Positions 47,092-59,474 are shown, counted from the first letter of the stretch. The stretch: 64,000 nt of DNA from Brevibacillus dissolubilis (GCF_006170445.1 NZ_VCNA01000007.1:62001-126000); one strand, 5' to 3'. Numbers and translations: made by a program. Notes: generated by a model not told the origin, from the letters alone.

Positions 47092-48285
47092 GTGAACAGC
47101 CGATACGATTGGATCACAAAAGAAATGTCAGAACTTGCGGAACGTTCCTTGGAGCGTTCCCTTCCGCTTATTACGCCCGATTCGGAGCAGTCGGGCAAGA
47201 CCATCTGGATTCAAGGGGAAAAGTTGCTGAATCTCTCATCCAACAACTATCTCGGCATTGCCGGGCATCCGCGTCTGATCGAGGCTGCCAAGCAAGCAAC
47301 ACAGCAGTGGGGGACAGGTGCAACCGCATCCCGTCTCGTCGTCGGCAACTACAGCCTGTACCATCAGGTCGAGGAGCAGCTGGCTGCATGGAAGGGGCGT
47401 GAGGCGGCGCTGATTTTTCCCAATGGCTATATGGCGAATGTAGCGGCCATCACTTCACTGGTGGGACGTGGTGATGCGGTATTCAGTGATAAGCTCAACC
47501 ATGCCAGCATCGTCGACGGGATTATCCTCAGCCGTGCCGATCACTACCGCTATCGGCATAATGACATGGAGCATCTGGAACATCTGCTCCAAAAGCACGG
47601 GAATGCCCGCCGTAAGCTGATTGTCACGGACAGTATCTTTTCGATGGACGGGGATCATGCACCGATCTTGGAGCTGACCCGGCTCCGTGACCAGTATGAT
47701 GCACTGCTCATGGTAGATGAAGCACATGGCAGCGGCGTCTACGGGGAACAGGGGGAAGGGCTCTGCCATGCACTCGGTGTCCACGAACAGGTAGATGTGT
47801 TGATGGGTACCTGCAGTAAAGCGTTTGGTACGTACGGTGCCTATATATGCGCTGATCATATATTGATTCGTTACCTATTAAATAAGTCGCGTCCGCTGAT
47901 CTACACCACGGGTCTTCCGCCTGCTACGGTAGCTACTATCGGAGAAGCTTTGAGGATCATCCGGGAAGAGCCGGAGCGTCGGGAGCAGCTGCGCCGTAAT
48001 GGGGACTTTTTCCGTCATGCTTTGACAGATGCAGGCTTTACGCTGGGGACAGGTGATTCCCCGATCATTCCTGTCTATGTCGGGGAGAATCAGCATGCCC
48101 TCGAATTCAGCAGGCAACTGCGGGAAGCAGGGATCGCAGCCGTAGCGATCCGTCCGCCTACGGTTCCGGCGGGGACAGCGCGCATCCGTTTTTCCGTGAT
48201 GGCGACACACACGATAGAAGAATTAGACTGGGCGATCGGGGAAATTGCCCGGATCGGGCGTGAGCTGGGAGTGATCACATCATGA
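47092..48285 (+). CDS. bioF: 8-amino-7-oxononanoate synthase
   Basis: The 397-residue PLP enzyme joins pimeloyl thioester and alanine to KAPA. The PLP lysine is K243 in GTCSKAFGTYGA; SSNNYLGIAGHPRLIEAA and DEAHGSGVYGEQGEG are family motifs. I place the start at GTG 47092, after AAAGGAG; a GTG at 47059 lies within bioB without a ribosome site. Overlaps the next gene by 4 bases. A 2-amino-3-ketobutyrate CoA ligase is related, but the operon supports BioF. Confidence 0.94.
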   Translation: MNSRYDWITKEMSELAERSLERSLPLITPDSEQSGKTIWIQGEKLLNLSSNNYLGIAGHPRLIEAAKQATQQWGTGATASRLVVGNYSLYHQVEEQLAAWKGREAALIFPNGYMANVAAITSLVGRGDAVFSDKLNHASIVDGIILSRADHYRYRHNDMEHLEHLLQKHGNARRKLIVTDSIFSMDGDHAPILELTRLRDQYDALLMVDEAHGSGVYGEQGEGLCHALGVHEQVDVLMGTCSKAFGTYGAYICADHILIRYLLNKSRPLIYTTGLPPATVATIGEALRIIREEPERREQLRRNGDFFRHALTDAGFTLGTGDSPIIPVYVGENQHALEFSRQLREAGIAAVAIRPPTVPAGTARIRFSVMATHTIEELDWAIGEIARIGRELGVITS

Positions 48286-49076
48286 CAAAAGCAAAACTCA
48301 TCTGGTTACCGGGCTGGGCGATGTCAGGCGAGGTGTTCTCTGAGCTGATCTGCAGTCTGCCTGAGTGTGAGCATGTTCGTCTGGATTACAGCGGGGCTGG
48401 TACGGTCGAGGAGTTCTACGAGATGGCAGAGTCAGCTGTTGAAAAGTGTTTTACGGACTCTTATCTTTCGCATTCCACTTTTTTATCAGAAGATGCGAGT
48501 GCCCCGGAATCCCGTCATATTCCGCTCATCCTCATCGGCTGGTCACTCGGCGGCATCATCGCCCAACGCCTTGCAGCTGAAAAAGTTTATCCAATCAACG
48601 GACTTATCCTCATCAGCTCCACGTCCTGTTTCGTCCGACCACGCGACGAAGCCCACCTCGGCTGGTCAGATGTCTATCTGCGCCGTATGCAGACCAAGCT
48701 TCAAGACAACCGCCAACAGGTGATCGCAGACTTTTGTGATAGGATGTTCACTCCATCCAAACGGCAGTCGGTTCTTACTAAACACGATAACCCCCATATT
48801 CCAGCAGACACATGGTCACTACAAGCTTTGTACGCAGGTCTGGACTGCCTCAGACACCAAGACAACCGCCCGCTTCTCCCGCAGATCGCCTGCCCCACCC
48901 TGATCCTACACGGCGGAGCAGACCAGATCTGTCCACCCACAGCCGCCCAAGAGTTGGAGGATAATATTCCTAAGGCAACTCTGCATATTTGTCCAGACGG
49001 CGGCCACATGCCGTTTCTGAATTACCCTACCCAATTTTCCGATCATCTCAGGAGGTTTCTCTATGAAATGGGATAA
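48282..49076 (+). CDS. bioH: Alpha/beta hydrolase, likely pimeloyl-ACP methyl ester esterase
   Basis: The 264-residue alpha/beta hydrolase has the nucleophile elbow GWSLGG (S88) and a C-terminal histidine in PDGGHMPFL; the aspartate is expected near residue 210 (HGGADQICPP). Between bioF and bioC, it most likely hydrolyses the methyl ester of pimeloyl-ACP, the BioH step that ends chain building. Several unrelated hydrolases fill this role in bacteria, so the symbol rests mainly on context. ATG overlaps the bioF stop. Confidence 0.8.
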   Translation: MTKAKLIWLPGWAMSGEVFSELICSLPECEHVRLDYSGAGTVEEFYEMAESAVEKCFTDSYLSHSTFLSEDASAPESRHIPLILIGWSLGGIIAQRLAAEKVYPINGLILISSTSCFVRPRDEAHLGWSDVYLRRMQTKLQDNRQQVIADFCDRMFTPSKRQSVLTKHDNPHIPADTWSLQALYAGLDCLRHQDNRPLLPQIACPTLILHGGADQICPPTAAQELEDNIPKATLHICPDGGHMPFLNYPTQFSDHLRRFLYEMG

Positions 49077-49881
49077 GCAAGTGGTGAGCCGCCGCTTCAG
49101 CGACAAAGCCGATACCTATGACCAATACGCCACCGTACAAAAGCAGATGGCTCACCAGCTTGTTGATCATCTCAGGAGCACCCAGCCCGCACCAGCCCGC
49201 ATCCTGGAGATCGGCTGTGGCACCGGGTACCTGACCAAGCTCATGCTGGAGAGCTTTCCGCATGCCGCCTATACGGCGATTGACCTTGCCGAGGGGATGA
49301 TTACCGAGTCACGCGGCCGCTTCGAGTCAGAGGCGTGGCGTTGTACCTTCATCTGTGCAGACGCCGAGGAATGGGTGCAGAAGCAGGTAGCGGGCAGCTA
49401 TGACCTGATCGTCTCCAGCGCCTGCTTCCAATGGTTCGTACACCCTGATACCACCATGGGGCATCTGCAACGTCTGCTGACACAGGAGGGGAGACTTGCT
49501 TTTACCACCTTTGGCCCCCGTACCTTTCATGAGCTCCATACTGCCTTCCAACAGGCACACCGCAATCTCAGCCAGACAGAGCATCATCATGGCATACCAT
49601 TTTTGTCCCTGGCCGATTGGCAGAGCTTGATTCAGGCAGAAGAGGGGAGACAGATTCTCGTCGCCCAGAGCGGGGAGCAGACCCAATATTTTGGCACGGT
49701 CAAAGACTTCCTCTACTCGGTCAAACAGGTCGGAGCCAACCATGTTCAGACTGACAGCCCTGCCCGTGGTCTGGGGGAGAGACGTATCCTGCAAGAGATG
49801 ATGCGCTGCTATGACGCACGTTTTCGTACGATCGAGGGGATTCCTGCTACGTATGAGACAATTCTTATCGTGACGGGATGA
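49063..49881 (+). CDS. bioC: Malonyl-ACP O-methyltransferase
   Basis: The 272-residue SAM methyltransferase has motif [16 protein letters not shown] (residues about 47-61) and the BioC start [20 protein letters not shown]; the C-terminal part [13 protein letters not shown] is also typical. It methylates malonyl-ACP so that the fatty-acid machinery can extend it to pimeloyl. Ribosome site AGGAGG lies inside the end of bioH. Last gene of the biotin operon; no terminator is evident after it. Confidence 0.92.
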   Translation: MKWDKQVVSRRFSDKADTYDQYATVQKQMAHQLVDHLRSTQPAPARILEIGCGTGYLTKLMLESFPHAAYTAIDLAEGMITESRGRFESEAWRCTFICADAEEWVQKQVAGSYDLIVSSACFQWFVHPDTTMGHLQRLLTQEGRLAFTTFGPRTFHELHTAFQQAHRNLSQTEHHHGIPFLSLADWQSLIQAEEGRQILVAQSGEQTQYFGTVKDFLYSVKQVGANHVQTDSPARGLGERRILQEMMRCYDARFRTIEGIPATYETILIVTG

Positions 49882-49898
49882 TCCGTTTTCGGTACAAT
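49870..49898 (+). promoter_or_regulatory. Candidate promoter of the thiolase gene
   Basis: GTGACG (49870-49875), 17 bases, TACAAT (49893-49898), starting within the last codons of bioC. Confidence 0.5.
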
Positions 49899-49921
49899 GT
49901 AAGCGTTAGCAGGAATATTTT

Positions 49922-49955
49922 TCATTCAAAAGGAATGATTTATAGGCAATCATTC
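49922..49955. promoter_or_regulatory. Three-half-site palindrome before the thiolase gene
   Basis: TCATTC (49922-49927), GAATGA (49933-49938) and TCATTC (49950-49955) form two overlapping inverted repeats, including GAATGATT-7 bases-AATCATTC. Half-sites resemble those of the Bacillus FadR fatty-acid regulator (GAATGA/TCATTC) but with different spacing. It lies just downstream of the likely start of transcription. Confidence 0.5.
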
Positions 49956-49982
49956 TTATTAAAATTCCAAGGAGTGGATACG

Positions 49983-51173
49983 ATGAATAAAGAGATCGTA
50001 ATCGTCAGTGCAGTACGCACAGCTATCGGTAACTTCCAAGGTACTCTCGCAGGGGTTTCCGCCACCAAATTAGGGGCAGTTGTACTGGAGCAGGCTCTGT
50101 CCAAAGCAGGCGTGGACAAATCCCAAGTCAGCGAAGTCATCATGGGTAATGTGCTTCAAGCAGGACTTGGCCAAAACCCGGCCCGCCAAGCAGCAATTCA
50201 AGCTGGTCTGGCACAAGAAATCCCATCCATGACTATTAATAAGGTATGCGGCTCCGGTCTCAAAGCGGTTCACCTTGCGACCCAAGCGATCGTCTCCGGC
50301 GATTCTGACATCGTGCTCGCAGGCGGTATGGAAAACATGAGCCAAGCCCCTTACCTGTTAGAAAACGCACGCACAGGCTTCCGCATGGGTGACCAAAAAG
50401 TAATCGATTCCATGATCCGTGACGGTCTCTGGTGCGCATTCAACGACTACCACATGGGAATCACCGCAGAAAACCTCTGCGACGCATACAGCCTTACCCG
50501 TGAGGAGCAAGACGAGTTCTCTGCATGGAGCCAAGAGAAAGCTACCCGTGCAATTGCTGAAGGCCGCTTCCAAGACGAGATCGTCCCAGTGCTCATTCCA
50601 CAGCGCAAAGGTGATCCAATCGCATTTGACACAGATGAATTCCCACGTGCAGGCACCACCGCTGAATCTCTCGGCAAGCTTCGCCCTGCATTCAAAAAAG
50701 ATGGCAGCGTAACAGCAGGCAACGCATCCGGTATCAATGACGGTGCAGCTGCTCTCTTGATCATGTCCCGCGAACGCGCAGATGAGCTGGGTCTCAAGCC
50801 ACTCGCCCGCATCGTAGCCAATGCAAGTGCAGGTGTGGACCCAAGCGTAATGGGTCTCGGTCCAGTACCAGCTACCAAACGCGCACTCGAAAAAGCAGGT
50901 CTAACTATCGAACAGATCGACCTGATCGAAGCCAACGAAGCATTTGCCGCACAATCCCTGGCAGTAGGCAAAGACCTCGGCGTCAACCGTGACAAGTTAA
51001 ATGTGAACGGCGGAGCCATCGCCCTCGGTCACCCAATCGGTGCAAGCGGTGCGCGTGTGCTTGTTACACTCGTCCACGAACTGCAAAAACGTGAGGATGC
51101 ACGCTATGGTCTGGCTACCCTCTGCATCGGCGGCGGTCAAGGGGTTGCTACCATCATTGAGAAAATTTCGTGA
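49983..51173 (+). CDS. Acetyl-CoA acetyltransferase (thiolase)
   Basis: The 396-residue thiolase has the acyl-enzyme cysteine C89 ([12 protein letters not shown]), the [10 protein letters not shown] histidine loop and the second cysteine in LCIGGGQG. The length and residue numbering match biosynthetic/degradative acetoacetyl-CoA thiolases. ATG 49983 follows AAGGAGTG; an in-frame ATG 105 bases upstream lies inside the promoter and is rejected. It stands alone between the bio and atp operons and is the second thiolase in the window. Confidence 0.95.
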   Translation: MNKEIVIVSAVRTAIGNFQGTLAGVSATKLGAVVLEQALSKAGVDKSQVSEVIMGNVLQAGLGQNPARQAAIQAGLAQEIPSMTINKVCGSGLKAVHLATQAIVSGDSDIVLAGGMENMSQAPYLLENARTGFRMGDQKVIDSMIRDGLWCAFNDYHMGITAENLCDAYSLTREEQDEFSAWSQEKATRAIAEGRFQDEIVPVLIPQRKGDPIAFDTDEFPRAGTTAESLGKLRPAFKKDGSVTAGNASGINDGAAALLIMSRERADELGLKPLARIVANASAGVDPSVMGLGPVPATKRALEKAGLTIEQIDLIEANEAFAAQSLAVGKDLGVNRDKLNVNGGAIALGHPIGASGARVLVTLVHELQKREDARYGLATLCIGGGQGVATIIEKIS

Positions 51174-51198
51174 AAATGTGAACACATTGTGTATTAAA

Positions 51199-51239
51199 TT
51201 GTGAGCAAGTTGACAAAGGTTATTAAACTTCGTTAATAT
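51199..51239 (+). promoter_or_regulatory. ATP synthase promoter overlapped by a Rex-like operator
   Basis: A perfect -35 TTGACA (51210-51215), 18 bases and TAATAT (51234-51239) make a strong sigma-A promoter about 65 bases before atpZ. TTGTGA-GCAAGT-TGACAA (51199-51216) matches the NADH-sensing repressor Rex consensus TTGTGA-6-TCACAA with one mismatch and covers the -35. A second palindrome AATGTG-AA-CACATT lies at 51175-51188. Confidence 0.65.
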
Positions 51240-51301
51240 GGATGAGGGCCTCAACTGTGCCAGTGAATGCCCTCTCCTAGCAAAAGAAGGGAGAGTCCAC
51301 A

Positions 51302-51511
51302 TTGTCCAAATTTAAAAGCCCCTGGCAGATGATTGGCTTAGTAAGTCTGATCGGTGCAGATATGGCGATCTGTGTGGTATCAGGTGTTTTGCTTGGTCAA
51401 TACATAGATAATTGGATAGGGACTACCCCGTGGTTGATGCTTGTGGGTCTTCTGATCGGCATGGGTCTGGGAGTCTACACCGTCTACCGGATTGTTCGTG
51501 CCTATTTATAG
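51302..51511 (+). CDS. atpZ: AtpZ/ATPase_gene1-family small membrane protein
   Basis: The 69-residue protein has two transmembrane helices (residues about 11-32 and 42-66) with the family pattern LGADMAICVVSGVLLGQYID and GLLIGMGLGVYTVYRIV. AtpZ proteins occur at the head of Firmicute atp operons and are linked with AtpI in assembly and Mg/Ca transport. TTG start at 51302 after GGGAG. Confidence 0.82.
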   Translation: MSKFKSPWQMIGLVSLIGADMAICVVSGVLLGQYIDNWIGTTPWLMLVGLLIGMGLGVYTVYRIVRAYL

Positions 51512-51522
51512 GGAGATGTATA

Positions 51523-51891
51523 ATGCAAACGTTTACTCTAGCGATGCGTTCCGTTTTTCGCTATGTTTTTTTGTGTATAGCCCTCGTCGCGATACTCTGG
51601 GCGCTGTTGCCTGACAACCGCTTGTTTTTACAGAGCTTGTTGCTGGGGATGTCGGCCAGTGTGATCAATGGACTGGTGCTGTTCGCAAAGACATACCGGA
51701 TCGGATTGTTCGCCACAGATCCTACTGTACGTCCGAAGGGGACAGGCATGATGACGAGAATTGTGCTGGCAGGGTTTGTTGTTTACCTGACGATGCGCTT
51801 TCCGCACCTGTTTATCCTTTCCGGAGCACTGATTGGTTTGTTTTTGGTTCCAGGCTTCACCCTACTTTTTGGTTATCGCTTTTTCAAATAG
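51523..51891 (+). CDS. atpI: ATP synthase protein I
   Basis: The 122-residue membrane protein has four predicted transmembrane segments and matches AtpI by position and by LLLGMSASVINGLVLFAKT and GFTLLFGYRFFK. AtpI assists assembly of the c-ring. I place the start at ATG 51523 after GGGAG; longer in-frame starts run through atpZ. Confidence 0.85.
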   Translation: MQTFTLAMRSVFRYVFLCIALVAILWALLPDNRLFLQSLLLGMSASVINGLVLFAKTYRIGLFATDPTVRPKGTGMMTRIVLAGFVVYLTMRFPHLFILSGALIGLFLVPGFTLLFGYRFFK

Positions 51892-51963
51892 ATTTTCTGA
51901 TCTTTTTGTTTTGTTCCATTAGCAGTTTTTAACCAAACTAGTCGAAAGAAAGGGGTGAAATAA

Positions 51964-52764
51964 ATGCACTTATCGCCAAGGTTTGAACTGTCTGGTCTGG
52001 TTTTTGATATCCCGACTATGATTATGACAGTCGTCACTTCTCTTGTGGTGTTGCTCCTCCTCGTAGGACTTACCCGCAAGCTGACAGTGGGCGCGCCTAG
52101 TGGTGGGCAAAACTTTCTGGAGTGGGTTGTCGATTTCGTAAGCGGAATCGCTCAAAACTTCATGGATACGAAGACAGCTTCGCGTTTTATCACTCTAGGT
52201 TTTACGCTTCTCCTCTACATCTTTATCGGTAACCAATTGGGACTTCTGTTTAACGTCAACACAAGTCACCATGGTCAAGTAAGCCAATCATTCCTTGATT
52301 CGCTTGCGCTCTCCGGTACTCCGGAAGCCACCGAGCACAAGAAAGAGGAAATTCTTAAGGAATTAGCGGATGATGAGGGTCACGGGGCGGTGGTTGTTTG
52401 GTGGAAATCTCCTACAGCAACTCCGAGCGTAACGTTTGCACTCGCGCTTATGGTACTTCTGTACTCGCAATATCTTGAAATTGTGAAACACGGTCTCGGT
52501 ACCTACCTCAAGCACTTCCTGAATCCGATTCACTTACTGGAGGAGATTATCATCAAGCCGTTGACGCTTCCATTGCGTCTTTTCGGTAACATCTTCGCCG
52601 GTGAGGTTCTGATCTCGTTCCTGTTAAGCACAGGGATTTTCGTCGGTTCACTGCCGTTAGTCGTATGGCTGGGTTATTCCTTCTTCGTCGGTTCTGTACA
52701 AGCTTATATCTTTACAACGCTGACGATGGTGTATATCTCTCAAAAAGTGAACGATCATCACTAA
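51964..52764 (+). CDS. atpB: ATP synthase subunit a
   Basis: The 266-residue Fo subunit a forms the proton half-channels. The essential arginine is in PLTLPLRLFGNIFAGE, and the GNQLGLLFN segment is also conserved. Five to six transmembrane helices. A charged loop of about 40 residues (SGTPEATEHKKEEILKELAD) is longer than in B. subtilis as far as I recall. ATG follows AAAGGGGTG. Confidence 0.96.
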   Translation: MHLSPRFELSGLVFDIPTMIMTVVTSLVVLLLLVGLTRKLTVGAPSGGQNFLEWVVDFVSGIAQNFMDTKTASRFITLGFTLLLYIFIGNQLGLLFNVNTSHHGQVSQSFLDSLALSGTPEATEHKKEEILKELADDEGHGAVVVWWKSPTATPSVTFALALMVLLYSQYLEIVKHGLGTYLKHFLNPIHLLEEIIIKPLTLPLRLFGNIFAGEVLISFLLSTGIFVGSLPLVVWLGYSFFVGSVQAYIFTTLTMVYISQKVNDHH

Positions 52765-52789
52765 TTCAAAACTACTGTTAACAATCTAA

Positions 52790-53026
<237 letters not shown>

Positions 53027-53145
53027 TTCATAATAGGTCTGGGCGGGGGTTAGTCCTTCGCCTTCCTTTGTGACATTACGAACGCAATTAACGGTTTTTA
53101 CTATATTGTTCAGATTCTCCTGTAGGCCAGGAAGGAGTGAAAAAC

Positions 53146-53649
53146 ATGCTCGACTTTGGAGCCGTATCACTTGAATGGGGTACGATGTTATTCCAAGCAC
53201 TTGTCTTCCTCATTCTTCTCGTTTTGGTGCGGAAGTTTGCGTTGGGTCCAGCGCTTGCTGTAATGGAAAAACGTCGTCAACATATCGAAACAGAAATTAG
53301 CTCTGCTGAGCGTAGCCGCAAAGACTCTGAGACTTTGCTCGCGGAACAGCGTCGTCTTCTCGACGAAGCTCGCCTCGAAGCGAAAGCTCTCATCGACCGC
53401 GCTCACAAACAAGCTTCTGATGAGGAAACTCGTATCAAGAAAGAAGCGGAAGAAGCTGCTGCCCGCCTGAAAGCGGAAGCGACAGCGGATATCGCTCGCG
53501 AAATCGCGAAAGCGAAAGCAGAACTGCAAGAACAAGTTGCTGGTCTTTCTGTACTTCTCGCGTCCAAGATCATTGAAAAAGAATTGGACGAAGCAGCTCA
53601 GAAATCTACCGTTGATCAATTCCTGAAACAAGTAGGGGATCGTCTATGA
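53146..53649 (+). CDS. atpF: ATP synthase subunit b
   Basis: The 167-residue stator subunit has one N-terminal transmembrane helix (residues about 8-26, FQALVFLILLVLVRKFAL) and a long charged coiled coil (about 40-150). I chose ATG 53146, 9 bases after AAGGAG; GTG 53137 overlaps the ribosome site. It overlaps atpH by 4 bases. Confidence 0.95.
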   Translation: MLDFGAVSLEWGTMLFQALVFLILLVLVRKFALGPALAVMEKRRQHIETEISSAERSRKDSETLLAEQRRLLDEARLEAKALIDRAHKQASDEETRIKKEAEEAAARLKAEATADIAREIAKAKAELQEQVAGLSVLLASKIIEKELDEAAQKSTVDQFLKQVGDRL

Positions 53650-54173
53650 GCGGCGGAGTAGCAAAGCGCTATGCTCGCGCGCTGTTTGAAGTAGCCAACG
53701 AGCGTGGGCTTGTTGACCAGATCGAAACCGAACTGAAAGATATCTTGGGTGTGGTACAGGCTGACCAGGATCTCAACCAGTTTCTGATGCACCCGCACAT
53801 CGCCGCTGCCGCGAAAAAAGAGTTTGTCAATGACGCTTTTTCTAAGCAAGTGAGCGAAGAAACCAGCAACTTCCTCAAAGTTCTGGTGGATAATGGCCGT
53901 GAAGCTGATCTGGCTGGTATCGTTGCAACGTATGTGCAGCTTTCCAACGAAGCGCGCGGTATCGCAGATGCAGTGGTAACGACTGCAAAACCGCTTTCCG
54001 AAGCGGAACTGGCTGAACTGGCTGCTCAGTTCGGCAAAACAGTGAACAAGACGTTACGTTTGCAAAGTGTTGTTGACCCGGCAATTCTCGGAGGAGTAGT
54101 CGTTCAAATCGGCGACCGCCTCTATGATGGCAGCCTCAAGAGCAAGCTGGAGCACTTCGCGCATCAATTATAA
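53646..54173 (+). CDS. atpH: ATP synthase subunit delta
   Basis: The 175-residue peripheral-stalk subunit begins AKRYARALFEVANERGL, the OSCP/delta signature, and ends with DPAILGGVVVQIGDRLYDGS. It joins the b dimer to the top of F1. ATG 53646 overlaps the atpF stop. Confidence 0.96.
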   Translation: MSGGVAKRYARALFEVANERGLVDQIETELKDILGVVQADQDLNQFLMHPHIAAAAKKEFVNDAFSKQVSEETSNFLKVLVDNGREADLAGIVATYVQLSNEARGIADAVVTTAKPLSEAELAELAAQFGKTVNKTLRLQSVVDPAILGGVVVQIGDRLYDGSLKSKLEHFAHQL

Positions 54174-54201
54174 ACATGTCTCGATGAATGGGGTGACATA
54201 A

Positions 54202-55713
<1,512 letters not shown>

Positions 55714-55742
55714 TCTTCGCGCAGAAATGACATCTCCTGCTT

Positions 55743-55767
55743 GCCGAGTGGCTGGTGGCCCCTCGGC
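55743..55767 (+). other. Intercistronic hairpin between atpA and atpG
   Basis: GCCGAG-T-GGC-TGGTG-GCC-C-CTCGGC forms nine G-C-rich pairs with one internal mismatch. No T run follows, so it is not a terminator; it may stabilise the upstream mRNA or mark a processing site. Confidence 0.65.
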
Positions 55768-55793
55768 TTGCATTCCTAAGGTGGTGAAAACGA

Positions 55794-56663
55794 GTGGCTA
55801 ACATGCGTGATATTAAACGCCGGATCAAATCCGTAAAGAATACCCGTCAGATTACCAAAGCGATGAAGATGGTGGCAGCAGCGAAACTTCGCCGCGCGCA
55901 GGAGCAAGCCGAAGCATCACGTCCGTATGCACGTAAGATCCAAGAGGTGATTGCGAGCATCGCTTCCGGCAAAACAAGCTTCAAACACCCTATGCTTCAG
56001 TCCCGTCCTGTGAAAAAGACAGGCTATATCGTGATTACCTCTGACCGTGGTCTTGCGGGTGGTTACAACGGTAACATGATCCGTAAAGTAATCCAAACCA
56101 TCGCCGAAAAGCACAAATCCAAGGATGAGTACACCATCTTTGTGATTGGACGTAAAGGCAGAGACTTCTTCCGCTCCCGTAATTATCCGATTCTGGAGCA
56201 GATCACAGGTCTGCCAGAGAGCCCAAGCTTTTCCGATATCAAAGCAATCACGTCGAAAGCGGTCAACTTCTTTGCGACTGAGCAAATCGACGAGCTGTAT
56301 CTCTGCTACAACGAATTCCAATCCGCGATTACTCAAATCCCTACGGTAACCCGTCTGTTGCCGTTGGATCAAGTCGGATCTGAATCTGGTGCCACTGCTT
56401 CTGGTACGAACTACGAGTACGAGCCGTCCCCTGAAGAAGTACTTTCTGTATTGCTTCCACGCTACGCAGAAACCCTCATCTTCAGTGCACTCCTCGATGC
56501 CAAAGCTTCTGAGCAAGGCGCTCGTATGACAGCGATGGGCAATGCGACAGACAACGCTTCTGACATGATTGATCGCTTAACACTCTTCTACAACCGTGCG
56601 CGTCAGGCAGCTATTACCCAAGAGATCTCCGAGATCGTTGCAGGGGCTAACGCACAAGGATAA
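55794..56663 (+). CDS. atpG: ATP synthase subunit gamma
   Basis: The 289-residue central shaft has the N-terminal coil [20 protein letters not shown], the [13 protein letters not shown] segment and the C-terminal coil ending [22 protein letters not shown] start at 55794 (then MANM at residues 1-4) after AAGGTGGTG. Confidence 0.97.
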   Translation: MANMRDIKRRIKSVKNTRQITKAMKMVAAAKLRRAQEQAEASRPYARKIQEVIASIASGKTSFKHPMLQSRPVKKTGYIVITSDRGLAGGYNGNMIRKVIQTIAEKHKSKDEYTIFVIGRKGRDFFRSRNYPILEQITGLPESPSFSDIKAITSKAVNFFATEQIDELYLCYNEFQSAITQIPTVTRLLPLDQVGSESGATASGTNYEYEPSPEEVLSVLLPRYAETLIFSALLDAKASEQGARMTAMGNATDNASDMIDRLTLFYNRARQAAITQEISEIVAGANAQG

Positions 56664-56697
56664 TCAGTACGATACAAGCTTCCAATAAGGCTTTTAG

Positions 56698-58122
<1,425 letters not shown>

Positions 58123-58151
58123 GACGACCCTGTTGAAAGGGGAGGACGTAA

Positions 58152-58580
58152 ATGAGTAAGATGCAAGTTGAAGTCGTAACTCCTGAACGGGTTGTCTATA
58201 GCGGTGAAGCAAAAATGGTTATTGCACGTGGTACGCAAGGTGACCTCGGGATCTTGGCTAACCACATGCCATTGGTTACTCCGCTGAAAACTGCTCCAGT
58301 TCGGATTCAGTTGGACGGCAACAATAAGGAAGTACAAATCGCTGTTAGCGGCGGTTTCATGGAAGTACGCGGTGATAAAGTCTCCATTCTTGCTGAAACA
58401 GCAGAGTTGCCAGGCGATATCGACCCAGATCGTGCAAAACGTGCAAAAGAACGCGCAGAGAAGCGCCTGAACGACAAGAATGGTGATTTGGACCAACGTC
58501 GTGCAGAATACGCGCTGCAACGTGCGATCACACGTCTGCAAGTCTCTGGAGACAGCGGCTTTTCCGTGAAAAATCTGTAA
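58152..58580 (+). CDS. atpC: ATP synthase subunit epsilon
   Basis: The 142-residue regulatory subunit has the N-terminal beta sandwich (VEVVTPERVVYSGEAKMV, LGILANHMPLVTPLK) and C-terminal helices that can inhibit ATP hydrolysis. It is a little longer than B. subtilis AtpC as I recall. Last gene of the operon, followed by a strong terminator. Confidence 0.96.
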   Translation: MSKMQVEVVTPERVVYSGEAKMVIARGTQGDLGILANHMPLVTPLKTAPVRIQLDGNNKEVQIAVSGGFMEVRGDKVSILAETAELPGDIDPDRAKRAKERAEKRLNDKNGDLDQRRAEYALQRAITRLQVSGDSGFSVKNL

Positions 58581-58584
58581 TGAT

Positions 58585-58618
58585 AAAATCCCCAACCATT
58601 GGCGTTGGGGATTTTTTA
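58585..58618 (+). terminator. Terminator of the atp operon
   Basis: AATCCCCAAC pairs with GTTGGGGATT around a 7-base loop, followed by TTTT. Confidence 0.93.
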
Positions 58619-58711
58619 CGCCGTCGATTGGTAAAACGCCTGTCGATATGTGTATAATAAGCCTAATGCTTTCGACAGACAGTCAAGCTTTTGGACAAGG
58701 AGAGTGCTTTC

Positions 58712-59452
58712 ATGCAGACGATTAGAGATCTGCGCCAAAACGGCGAAGAAACCATCATTCCAAGCGGCTTTACGATCAACGGCTGGTCTAACGTTCTTTC
58801 TCACGAGATGAACGTCCTGTTCCAGGCCCTCTGCTATGCGGTGAATAAAGCGGAGAGTAAGGATGAAGTCCGCAAGCTTTTGGAAGAGACCAAGGGGCTG
58901 CAAGCGACCTTCGATAAACTGAATCAATCTAAATTCAGCTCCGAGGAAAACTATAAGAATTACATAAACCTGCTGGAACGCCACAAACAGTTCTTACAGC
59001 GTTCCAACATTACTTACCCAACCAGTCTTGATGAGGCGATCGAACTGTTCACCAAGTGGGGTCTGGTGATCGACAAAGGGGATCACTACGACATTCCAGT
59101 CAACCCATTCCCGGATGTGCGCGAAGTGTTCGACCTCAATGAGCGCGAACTCGAAGCACTCAACTTCACTCAGTTTGAAGCACTCGTACACCCGGTATTC
59201 AGCAAGCTGGTACTGGTCCTGCACGAGCAAGACACCAACAGCTTCACATACTCCAAAGCAGAGCTCAAAGAATTGCTCGAAATCAATGACGCGATGCTCA
59301 CAGAAGTATTGATCAAGCTGACTCCGTATATGGAGGAGCCGATTGATAACTTCCAATCGTTGCCAGATGACGAAAAGATGACATTTACAGTGATCTGGGA
59401 GCGCATTTACGAGGATTATCTCGGCGGGGTCAACCCAGACAACATTCAATAA
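58712..59452 (+). CDS. Conserved-looking protein of unknown function
   Basis: I do not recognise this 246-residue cytoplasmic protein. It is largely helical and acidic; residues about 30-105 look like a coiled region (ESKDEVRKLLEETKGLQATF), and the last 60 residues (FTYSKAELKELLEINDAMLT) could be a winged-helix-like fold. No signal peptide or membrane segment. ATG 58712 lies 7 bases after AAGGAGAG; an upstream TTG is less likely. Base composition and codon use match the core genome, so it does not look recently acquired. It has its own terminator and stands between atpC and the subtilisin gene. Confidence 0.75.
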   Translation: MQTIRDLRQNGEETIIPSGFTINGWSNVLSHEMNVLFQALCYAVNKAESKDEVRKLLEETKGLQATFDKLNQSKFSSEENYKNYINLLERHKQFLQRSNITYPTSLDEAIELFTKWGLVIDKGDHYDIPVNPFPDVREVFDLNERELEALNFTQFEALVHPVFSKLVLVLHEQDTNSFTYSKAELKELLEINDAMLTEVLIKLTPYMEEPIDNFQSLPDDEKMTFTVIWERIYEDYLGGVNPDNIQ

Positions 59453-59474
59453 GACTTTTTTGCTAGAGATGAAG

